Assembly: GCF_947497935.1 (NCBI RefSeq)
Contig: NZ_CANMIO010000027.1
Coordinates: 1-35,704, forward strand
DNA from: an uncultured Shewanella sp.
GTDB taxonomy: Bacteria > Pseudomonadota > Gammaproteobacteria > Enterobacterales > Shewanellaceae
DNA length: 35,704 bases
Direction: 5' to 3'
The notes beneath the pieces were generated by a model, which was given only the letters and a program-made list of their open reading frames with translations, made no database searches and had not been told where the DNA came from. Every line of letters begins with the position of its first letter. Within the stretch, counting starts at the first letter, position 1. A program made the position numbers and the translations under genes. This document shows, piece by piece, positions 25,736 through 34,400 of the stretch.

Positions 25736-26341
25736 CTATTTTACTTCTTCGTCTACCGTGTAGATGTGCCACTTCATATCTGCAGTGGTATCGTCACCGG
25801 TAAGCTCGGCTATGACTCGGCGGTTTATCTTATGTGCTGATGCTGTATGAGTCGGATCGATAGGACGATCGAAGCTATAACCTACAGCACTAAGTCTGCT
25901 TGAATCAATACCAAAGCGCTCAGCAAGTAAGGAGCTGACTGCGTTGGCACGGTTTTGAGATAGCACCTGGTTATGTTGGTGCGATCCCGTCTTGCTACAG
26001 TGCCCCTCAATAACTGCTTGAGTATTAGGGAACTTTTGCATAAAGCTCGCGATCACTTCTACCTGTGAATAATAAAGAGGATCGATATAGTAAGAGTCAT
26101 TAGCAAACAGGATCTTTAATTCTTGTCGCTCATTGATCGGTTTTATCTTACCGCAGCCATAATTATCAATCGTTGCACCTAATGCCGTTTCTGTGCAGCG
26201 CTCTCTGGCCACAATTACGCCATCATTATCGATATCGTTGAGGTCATTCACCTGTACCGTCGGCTCATTCATGGTGGCAATATCTCGCATTGAGCAGCCA
26301 CCTAAAATTGCGAGGCTTAATAGAGCTATAATGATCTTCAT
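25736..26341 (-). CDS. OmpA-domain lipoprotein of the adhesin-export operon
   Basis: 201 residues. A lipoprotein signal ends LAILGGC, with C16 lipidated and Ser at +2, which predicts sorting to the outer membrane. Residues about 37-50 (DIDNDGVIVARERC) resemble a thrombospondin-type-3 calcium repeat. The C-terminal OmpA/peptidoglycan-binding domain (about 72-180) shows ILFANDSYYID, VIEGHCSKTG and QNRANAVSSLL. It overlaps the preceding tolC-like gene by the ATGA tetranucleotide, indicating translational coupling. Its role is not established to my knowledge; tethering the secretion machine or outer-membrane channel to peptidoglycan is a reasonable inference. Confidence 0.9.
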   Translation of the reverse strand: MKIIIALLSLAILGGCSMRDIATMNEPTVQVNDLNDIDNDGVIVARERCTETALGATIDNYGCGKIKPINERQELKILFANDSYYIDPLYYSQVEVIASFMQKFPNTQAVIEGHCSKTGSHQHNQVLSQNRANAVSSLLAERFGIDSSRLSAVGYSFDRPIDPTHTASAHKINRRVIAELTGDDTTADMKWHIYTVDEEVK

Positions 26342-27759
26342 TGTGGGACTCCTCCTTCGTAATCTCTCTCTCCATTCCAGACATCGGGTCTAGTTACGCG
26401 CAGTGAATCGAGCAGTTGCCCGGTGGCATTGAGTACGCGGTATTGAGCGATGATCTCATCATACTCAGACTCTAAGTAATCTTTTCTGGCTTCAAAAAGC
26501 TCATTCTCAGTATCTAGCAGATCTAACAAAGTACGCTGACCTAAGTTGAACTGCTGGCTATAGGCAACTTGGGTATCCTTAGCTGCAACGACATGATCTC
26601 GGATGTACATTTTTTGTGGAGTGAGCAGCTCGTAGGCGTTCCAGGCTAGATTGACGCCTTCCACGACTTGTCTGTGGGCGCGTTGACGGATCTCTTTAGC
26701 TTCGCCAACTTTATATGCGGCTTCTTTTTCACGGGCAAGATCGCGGCCACCGGCAAATAGGTTGTACTTTAAGCGAACCATAGCGACGAGGTCATTGCTA
26801 TGACCTCCAATATCATTGATGCCTAATATGCTTTCGCTAATACCATCTTCGCCATCAAGGTTGTTATTCCAATTACCATCTAGCTCTAAGGTGATCTTTG
26901 GGTAGTAGTTTGACTGTGCCGAATCTTTCTCATTCTCTGCTGCGTATATGTCACTCGCCGCTGATTTGAGAATAGGGTGGTTATCTTGGGCCATCATGAC
27001 GCTGCTGCTGAGATCTGCTGGTAACATATCGGCATCTGGTACAGGGACTATCATGTCTTCTGGTTGCTGCTCAACGATGCGAACAAATTGAGATTTTGCA
27101 TCGTAGAAGTTATTGCGTGCGGAGATGACATTGGCGTTCGCGCGTGCTAAACGGCCAGTAATTTGCGAAAGGTCGGCTGTAGAGCCTAAGCCTGAATCGG
27201 TACGCTGCTTAATTTGCTCGTAGATCTCTTTATGACTTTGAAGATTCTTCTCTGCCAAGGTAAGAACCTGCTCACTGCGGATATAGTTGATATAAACTTT
27301 TGCGACATCTAAAGCCATGTCCTCGGCAGCAGCAAATAATGCCCACTGCTCAGCGCTGGCTTCGAAGCTGTATCTATCGACTTCACTGCTGGTGTGGAAA
27401 CCATCAAAAAGCATCTGTTTGATACTAAAACCCGCTTCACCGCGTTCGAGTTCAATCACACCATCACTATCTACATCGCCTTGGCCGGCGCGTCGACGAG
27501 TCGACGGACTGTTCGTCTGCTCCCAACCGTAGCCTGCACTAATATCAACCGTCGGCATGTAGCCTGCTACGGCTTGATTGACCTGCTCTTCACGGGCCTT
27601 AAAGCGGTTAAATGCTATCCGTATCTCTGGGTTTGTGTCCAGTGTGTGTGCTACCGCCTGCTCTAGTGTTTGACTAGAAGCTGTGGCTGGTATCATCAGC
27701 GCGCTAACGGCAAGTGCTAATGCACTGCGCTTTAGCTGCCGTAATGTGCTGCTATCCAT
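26338..27759 (-). CDS. aggA: TolC-family outer membrane protein (LapE/AggA)
   Basis: 473 residues of the type I secretion outer-membrane channel family. A signal peptide (about 1-28, ending in ATASS) is followed by two repeated TolC-type halves, each with a long coiled coil and beta strands. The halves open with TLEQAVAHTLDTNPEIRIA and, in the second, LSSSVMMAQDNHPILKSAAS. The conserved YNLFAGGRDLAREKEA and the C-terminal LLDLLDTENELFEAR are present. It should complete the ABC/MFP exporter for the giant adhesin. In Shewanella the homologue is called AggA. AGGAGG lies eight bases before the ATG, an unusually strong site for this operon. The gene follows lapC by 35 bases. Confidence 0.94.
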   Translation of the reverse strand: MDSSTLRQLKRSALALAVSALMIPATASSQTLEQAVAHTLDTNPEIRIAFNRFKAREEQVNQAVAGYMPTVDISAGYGWEQTNSPSTRRRAGQGDVDSDGVIELERGEAGFSIKQMLFDGFHTSSEVDRYSFEASAEQWALFAAAEDMALDVAKVYINYIRSEQVLTLAEKNLQSHKEIYEQIKQRTDSGLGSTADLSQITGRLARANANVISARNNFYDAKSQFVRIVEQQPEDMIVPVPDADMLPADLSSSVMMAQDNHPILKSAASDIYAAENEKDSAQSNYYPKITLELDGNWNNNLDGEDGISESILGINDIGGHSNDLVAMVRLKYNLFAGGRDLAREKEAAYKVGEAKEIRQRAHRQVVEGVNLAWNAYELLTPQKMYIRDHVVAAKDTQVAYSQQFNLGQRTLLDLLDTENELFEARKDYLESEYDEIIAQYRVLNATGQLLDSLRVTRPDVWNGERDYEGGVPQ

Positions 27760-27794
27760 GTTAAACCCCTCCTGGTTATTTTCTTATACCGAGC

Positions 27795-29177
27795 CTAGCG
27801 CTCCCTGAGTGCCGTGTCTTTAGCTCGTAATATTGGATTAAGTATGTACTCTAAAACTGACCTTTGCCCTGTAATTACATCCACCGAAGTAAGCATTCCG
27901 GGAATGATAGGCATTTGAGTTCCATCATCTTTTGTTAGACTAGAAAACTCAGTTCTAACTTTTACTATGTAGAAGCTGTTACCTTCTTCATCTTGTGTCG
28001 TGTCGGCACTAATGTGTTCGACCACACCATTTAAGCCGCCATAGCGGGTGAAGTCATAGGCGGTGACTTTTACGACAGCGGGTAATCCAGGATGCAAAAA
28101 CGCGATATCTTTAGGAATAATCTTCGTTTCAATTAACAGTTTGTCTTCTGACGGTACGATTTCAATAATATCGACACCGGGCTGAACGACACCGCCTAGG
28201 GTATTGATATGGACTGTTTTTACCGTGCCATTTACCGGAGAGATAATTTCTGCTTTGCTAACCTTATCTTGAGCACCGACTTGGGCCTCATTCATACGTG
28301 ATAACTTAGTCTGCATCTCGTTCAGCTGGGCGCGGCTATCAGCGGCATAAATCAATACCGATTCACGGCGTTTTAGAATCGCTTCATCCATGGTGGATTT
28401 AACTTTTGGTCTAAGTAGTCGAAGCGAGGCTAACTCTCCTTGGATATCATTTACTACTCGTTGCAGTTTGAGTAGCTCGACTTCAGGAACAATGCCTTTC
28501 TCTGCGAGTGGGCGAGTTAGCTCAAGCTCTCGAGATACCAGTTGGAAGCTCGTTGTGAGGGTCTTAATTTTTGAAGCTAGTTCTTGGATCTCTTGGTTAC
28601 GCTGCTGAATTTGTCTAGCCTGGATCTCGAGTTGATTACTTAAGTTATCTAATCGGCCTGCATATTCTTCACGTTGCCTGCTAGTCAACTCAGGCTCATT
28701 TTGCTCCAGGGATTCAGGGAAGATTAATGTCTTCGGAGAAATTTTAACTTGCTCTCTCCAGTCATTAGAAATGGCTGAAATTGTAATGCTATTGAGTTCG
28801 GCTTTTAAGCGAATAACGTTTGAAAGTAGGCCGTTAACTTCTTGCTCTTGCTGAGCAAAATCAGATTGAAAACGAGTTGCGTCGATACGAACTAGAGGCT
28901 GACCTTTGGTCACAATCAAACCTTCTTGGACGTACATTTCCTGTAAAATACCGCCATCTAAGCTTTGAATAACCTGTACTTGTGATGAGGGGATAACCTT
29001 GCCCATGCCTGTGGTTACCTGATCAAGTTCGGCAAAGTAGGCCCAGATTAGGAAGGTGATTGCTAAGGCCGCGAGTGCCCATATGATTAGGCGGTGACTT
29101 GCGGGTGCATCAGTCATCATTGCACCGTAAACGTCATCCACCATCTCGAGATCGTGTGTGGTTAAGTGCTTACTCAT
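27795..29177 (-). CDS. lapC: Type I secretion membrane fusion protein (HlyD family, LapC)
   Basis: 460 residues: a cytosolic N-terminal tail, one membrane helix (about 29-49), then a periplasmic part. The lipoyl half-motif is VIQSLDGGILQEMYVQEG, followed by a long alpha-helical coiled coil (about 105-310, rich in Q, E and L) and the second lipoyl half AEIISPVNGTVKTVHINTLG. The C-terminal beta domain has the typical HlyD-like VKVTAYDFTRYGGLNGVVEHI (split here as VKVTAYDFTRYGGLNG). It links the ABC transporter to the outer-membrane channel. Its start overlaps the stop of lapB by four bases (ATGA). Confidence 0.95.
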   Translation of the reverse strand: MSKHLTTHDLEMVDDVYGAMMTDAPASHRLIIWALAALAITFLIWAYFAELDQVTTGMGKVIPSSQVQVIQSLDGGILQEMYVQEGLIVTKGQPLVRIDATRFQSDFAQQEQEVNGLLSNVIRLKAELNSITISAISNDWREQVKISPKTLIFPESLEQNEPELTSRQREEYAGRLDNLSNQLEIQARQIQQRNQEIQELASKIKTLTTSFQLVSRELELTRPLAEKGIVPEVELLKLQRVVNDIQGELASLRLLRPKVKSTMDEAILKRRESVLIYAADSRAQLNEMQTKLSRMNEAQVGAQDKVSKAEIISPVNGTVKTVHINTLGGVVQPGVDIIEIVPSEDKLLIETKIIPKDIAFLHPGLPAVVKVTAYDFTRYGGLNGVVEHISADTTQDEEGNSFYIVKVRTEFSSLTKDDGTQMPIIPGMLTSVDVITGQRSVLEYILNPILRAKDTALRER

Positions 29178-31351
29178 TTCTTAGCTGCTCCCGCTAATAA
29201 ACCATCATTTAGCTTCTTGAGGACTTCAGCTTTAGGGCCATCGGCCACGATATGGCCGCGATCTAAGACTATGATGCGATCGACAAGGTTGAGTAGGTGC
29301 ATCTTATGAGTGATTAGCAGTAAGGTTCTATCTTTACTCACATTGTGCATCGCGTGAATAAACTGCTTTTCAGCCCTAGCATCAAGACTGGCTGTGGGTT
29401 CGTCCATTAATAGCACTGGAGGATCATTCAATGTTGCGCGGGCGAGGGCAATGGTCTGTCGTTGGCCGCGTGAGAGTTCACGGCCACCTTCACCCACTTG
29501 CTGATCTAGCCCTTCCGCTTCTAAATTGGTAAATAAATTGACACCCGAAAGTTGCACCGCTCGGATTAGTTGATGCTCGGTAACTTGGCGAGTACCAAAT
29601 AAAATGTTGTCGCGAATAGTGCCGTGAAACAAGGTGATATCTTGCGGCAGGTAACCGAAGTTACGCCTCAGATCGCTGGGATGGATCTGAGCCGAGTCTA
29701 AGCCATCATAAGTTAAGCTGCCCTTAGTTGGCTGGAATAGCCCCACAAGTAGCTTTGCTAAAGTACTTTTTCCCGAACCGTTGCGGCCGATAATCGCCAC
29801 TCGCTCACCCGGAGCGATATTCAGTGATAATGGATGAAGTATGGGGCGCTCTGATCCAGGATAGCTAAAGCCAATATGGTGCGCCGATATTTGGCCCAGC
29901 AAACGCTGCCTGCTAACAAGGTGGCCTTTGTTCTCAAATTCATCTTCTTGAGTCATTAGCTCATTAAGCTGACGCAGAGCACTGGCAGTTTGGTTACCTC
30001 GTGTCATTAGGCCTGCAAGTTGTGCCATCGGCGAAATTGCTCGGCTAGATAAAATCACCGCCGCAATAATGCCACCCATGGATATCTCATTTTCAGATAC
30101 GCGATAGACCCCGAGGATCACCACAAAAATCACTGAGGTTTGCACCACGAACGTGGCCACATTGGTCACAGAGGTGGTAATTTTTTTGCTTTTCAGTTGC
30201 CAGTTAGCCGTATGACCAATCATCTGCTGCCAGCTTTTTTGTACGAGTCCTTCGGCACCACTGGATTTAATCGATTCAATAGAAGCTAATGACTCGATTA
30301 AATGGCCGTGCTTTAGGCCTGAAAACTTATTGCTCTCGTCAATTGCAGCCTTAAGTTTTGGCTGCATGATTAAGGTGTATCCGATAATGATGATGCTACC
30401 TAAAAATGGTATAAGTGCGAGATCGCCAGCGACAAGATAGATAATGGTTAAGAAAAACAACGCAAACGGCAAATCAACTAAAGTCGTTATCGTGGCCGAA
30501 GTGAGAATATCGCGGATGCTGTCAAATTCACCGAGTTGCTTAGCCATACCACCAACGCTAGGTGAGCGTTTTTCGAGTGGGATGCCGATAGCTTTAGCAA
30601 ACAGTCGAGACGATACGATGATATCGACCTTCTTACCTGCAACGTCAATAAGGTAGCTTCTTAATTGGCGCATGATTAAGTCGAAGATATAGGCAATACC
30701 GGCGCCGATAGCCAGTACCCATAATGAGTCAAATGCCAGATTCGGAACGACTTTATCGTACACGTTCATGATAAATAATGGAGAAACTAGCGCAAATAGG
30801 TTTACCAGTACCGAGGCTATTAGCGCATCTCGGTAAATGGGAGCCGAGTCTTTTATCGTCTGCAGCAACCAATGAGCTTTACTTTCATGCAGATGGACAT
30901 CTAAGCCCATATCGCCACGGTATTCTTGCTTTACTAGGAATAGATAACCGACATAAAGCGCTTCAAGCTCTTCTATAGATAGGGTCTCTTCACCACCCGT
31001 CTCAGGGAGTTGGATAATCGCTTTATCTTGCTCAATATCGAGCTCTCTTAGCAGGCAGGCCTTTTTATCTTTTAAAAGCAAAATACAAGGGAGCAAGATT
31101 GGCGATATTTCGTTTAATCCCTTACGAGATAACTTAGCTGCAAGTCCTGCACGACTCGCTGCTTGGGGAAGTAGCTCCGGTGTTAACACGTGTCCCTGCA
31201 TAGGCAAGCCTGCCGCCAGCGAGTCGCTGGAGCATGGGCTACCGAAATGCTCGGTGAGTAACACCAAACTGTCTAGCAGAGGGTCGACCATCACTCTTTG
31301 AGAGGCTGAGATCGTCCATTGCTCAGTATTATTAGAATCTGAAGCAGACAC
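29174..31351 (-). CDS. lapB: Type I secretion ABC transporter with C39-like domain (LapB)
   Basis: 725 residues. The N-terminal C39-peptidase-like domain (about 15-145) lacks the catalytic cysteine motif, as expected for RTX exporters that do not process a leader. The membrane domain spans about 175-440. The nucleotide-binding domain has Walker A GRNGSGKST (522-530), signature LSRGQ (626-630), Walker B VLLMDEP (646-652) and H682. It exports the adhesin encoded just upstream. The start is GTG at 31351, with AAGGA some 12 bases upstream; no good ATG is nearby. The adhesin stop is 93 bases before it, so it could be cotranscribed with the adhesin gene or have its own promoter in that gap. Confidence 0.95.
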   Translation of the reverse strand: MSASDSNNTEQWTISASQRVMVDPLLDSLVLLTEHFGSPCSSDSLAAGLPMQGHVLTPELLPQAASRAGLAAKLSRKGLNEISPILLPCILLLKDKKACLLRELDIEQDKAIIQLPETGGEETLSIEELEALYVGYLFLVKQEYRGDMGLDVHLHESKAHWLLQTIKDSAPIYRDALIASVLVNLFALVSPLFIMNVYDKVVPNLAFDSLWVLAIGAGIAYIFDLIMRQLRSYLIDVAGKKVDIIVSSRLFAKAIGIPLEKRSPSVGGMAKQLGEFDSIRDILTSATITTLVDLPFALFFLTIIYLVAGDLALIPFLGSIIIIGYTLIMQPKLKAAIDESNKFSGLKHGHLIESLASIESIKSSGAEGLVQKSWQQMIGHTANWQLKSKKITTSVTNVATFVVQTSVIFVVILGVYRVSENEISMGGIIAAVILSSRAISPMAQLAGLMTRGNQTASALRQLNELMTQEDEFENKGHLVSRQRLLGQISAHHIGFSYPGSERPILHPLSLNIAPGERVAIIGRNGSGKSTLAKLLVGLFQPTKGSLTYDGLDSAQIHPSDLRRNFGYLPQDITLFHGTIRDNILFGTRQVTEHQLIRAVQLSGVNLFTNLEAEGLDQQVGEGGRELSRGQRQTIALARATLNDPPVLLMDEPTASLDARAEKQFIHAMHNVSKDRTLLLITHKMHLLNLVDRIIVLDRGHIVADGPKAEVLKKLNDGLLAGAAKK

Positions 31352-31396
31352 CTTTTGGACTTATCCTTAAGATTTTATTATTATTTATTTAGTATC

Positions 31397-31426
31397 GGTC
31401 ATAGTGACCTGTTTTGCCACAGGTCA
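31397..31426 (-). promoter_or_regulatory. Hairpin(s) in the adhesin-lapB gap
   Basis: tgacctgt (31405-31412) and acaggtca (31419-31426) form an 8-bp stem; ggtca (31397-31401) can instead pair with the shared tgacc (31405-31409). It lies 19 bases after the adhesin stop. There is no T-run on the minus strand, so it is at most a weak terminator, and may be an mRNA stability or processing site between the adhesin and exporter genes. Confidence 0.4.
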
Positions 31427-31444
31427 TTATGTAGTCTCTTTTAG

Positions 31445-34400
31445 TTATGGCAGCATAGCAAATCCATTCAGATTTAATTGGTCATCCAATGGATCAGGGC
31501 TATTAGCTGCTTGATTCACAGAAGCATCAGTTGATGTGCCAACGATAAGCGGCCCTTCTCCGTTGTTGCCTAATAGGCCGGAAATAATGTCGGTCTCATC
31601 GTTACCAAACTTACCTATTAGATCAACACCATCTAATACTATATGCTGGTCGAAGCTGCCATTGCCGTCTGTATCAATATTGATACTGGTAGAACCATTC
31701 TCATCAGTAAAGCTCAGATGTTGAGCGAGCTCACTGACAGTATCACCTTGCAAGATATCGCTTAAATCTAGCTTATCTTCAGCTAAGTTAAAGTCAGTAA
31801 TATGGTCTGTATTGCTGCTTGAGGGATCGGAACTATCGATAGAATTTCTGTCCCATACGAACGTATCTGCTCCCTCGTTACCAGTAAGCTCATCGTCACC
31901 TAGGCCGCCTATTAGAGTGTCGGCACCGAGACCACCGATTAACTCGTCATTGCCGCCTTGGCCGAATAGGATGTCGTTACCTTCACCGCCTTCTAAGCTA
32001 TCGGCTCCGTCATTAGCATTACTTTCGCCAAATAGATGGGTGTTACTGGAGATGAACTCATGGACATCCTGCACCGTAACATTTGCAACCTGTTGACTTG
32101 TCTCATGTGCAACCAAAGCTTGTAACGCGCTATATCCTTGACCATCGATGCCATCAAATGAGACTAAGTCGCCAAAGATAATATCGTTACCTTCACCAGA
32201 ACTGACGGTGTCGTCACCTTGAATAAGTTGTTGTTCAGAGCCTAGGATAACATTCGCTAAATTACCAACACTAACATTTGCCTGAACGCGTCCATCTGTG
32301 TCGTAAGGGATTAATTCGTTAGCATTAATCCCTTGTGTGATACCCACGGCTTCGACTTCTGACAGGTCTGATAGCAGAGCAAATGCAACGTCAGGTTCCC
32401 CACCTTCATTGTGCTCTCCATCGGTGATGAAGTAGGTGAGGTTATTACCAGCGTTGTTTGTTACTAGGCTACTATTAAACCAGTCTGTAGCGGCATTGAA
32501 TGCATCAACATAGTCGGTACGGCCATCGCTAGTTATGTCGTTCCAAGCATCATTTTCATTATTTATTAATGCATCAATATCTAAGTCTTGAATATTGAGT
32601 GATAGATTTGTCGTTGCTGATGTATTGAAGTCAATAACCGCAATATTTACAGTTCCTGAAGATAGCTCAGAGGTGATGCTCTTTAAGGATTTAAATACTT
32701 CTATTAATTGTTCTTTGGCCGTGGATACTGCGTGGTCTCCCATGCTGCCAGATGAATCGAGAATAAAGGCGATATTGTAATTTTCACCTTGGACAATCTG
32801 AATGCCAGTGGTGTCGCTGACAATAATGTCATGATCATCAGTGCCTTGTAGGGTGTTATCACCGTCGGTGCCGCCCACAAAACCATAATCTCGGGTCGGT
32901 GTGACATCGAAATAGACTGTCGCCGTATCGGTTAAACCGTCTTCATCTTGTACCGTATATTCGTAGCTTGCAGAACCGCTATAGCCAGTGTCTGGTGTGA
33001 ATATCACATTACCATCTGCATCTAGCTCTACGGTACCATTTTGAGCGTTACCAACGCTGATGATTGACAGTACGTCACCATCAGGATCGGTATCATTTGC
33101 AAGAATAGAGTCAGCACTGAAGGTGAATGGGGTATCTTCAAGAACGACCACACCGTTAGCAATGATTTGATCACCAAGCGGTGTGTAATCACCAATTTGT
33201 TGATTGTTTTGATCGAACACCCCTAGCTCAATATTAAGCTGGTACGCCCCGCCTTGATCCCAATAGATAACTTCAATTGAGTGAGCGCCTGGGTCGGTGA
33301 TGTCAAAATAGATGTGTCCGTCATCACCGGGAACGCGGGTGCTTGAAGACTGATTTCGAGATACTTCAGCCACAACAACGCCATCGATAAGTACCGAGTA
33401 ACCATCATCAGCAGTAACTTTTAAGCCATAGGTTCCAGCATCCAATTGCACAGAGCCTTGCATATGCAAAATGGCGTCAGAACTATTTCCAGGATCATTA
33501 CTTAAACTTGCGGCATCATCACCTAGGAAGTTTTGTAGGCTCTTACCTGTTCCTAAGTTGCCTTTGCCCCAAGCGTAACTCAAGGTTGTTGCTATGAACG
33601 TCGCATCGGCTTCATTATTATTTATGAAGTCTCTGACCTGTGAAACTGAAGATAGGTTTCCGCCATCAGTATCGTCGTTGTAGCTGTAGTAATGGCTATT
33701 TAATCCAACACCAAAATAGTCGTCGGTCGCTAATGGGGCTGAATTATTGTCTGCAACACTTACTGTCACGCTCGAAGTCGCATTGCTTCCAGATGCATCT
33801 GCTGCAATGACCTCAATACCCGTGATCAACAGATTATCGACATCGATATTATGAGGCATTTTACCAAGTAACTCGGCATCAAGAACAACGGCGCCTTGTT
33901 CTCCGGCTGCAATAGCATTCCAATCTAGCGTTAGCTTAAGTAAATCGCCACGGCCATTCATTGAGCCAATCAATTTACCGTCTTCGATACGCCAGCTCAT
34001 AGGTTGGCGAATGCCTTCTACTTCAATGTTACTAGTATCGCCAAAGCTAAAGCTGTCTATCTCTGAATCACCGGCTTTAAACAATAACGTTTCAGTGTCA
34101 TTGTCAGCGGCATCAGACAGTAGGGTCACCTCGTCTAAACTTGCAAAGCCATACGGCGTTAAAGCAGTCAGTGCTGATGGTGCATTTAGAGTGACACTAA
34201 AATCATTATCGCTATCAACATCGCCATCACCATCGATGATATCGACAGTGAAATCAATTGTGGTACCTGAGGTATCGACCGTAATGGTTTCAGTATTTAG
34301 TGATTTAAGGTTAAAGTCAGAACCATCACTCGCCGTTGAAAGCTGAATAAGGTTTATCTCAGCTATCGGTGAGTTAGATAGATAAGTTGTAAATTCGGCA

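Noticed and set aside
30917..31309. Active C39 leader peptidase at the N terminus of LapB
   Set aside because: The catalytic cysteine motif is absent; this is the C39-like docking domain of RTX exporters.
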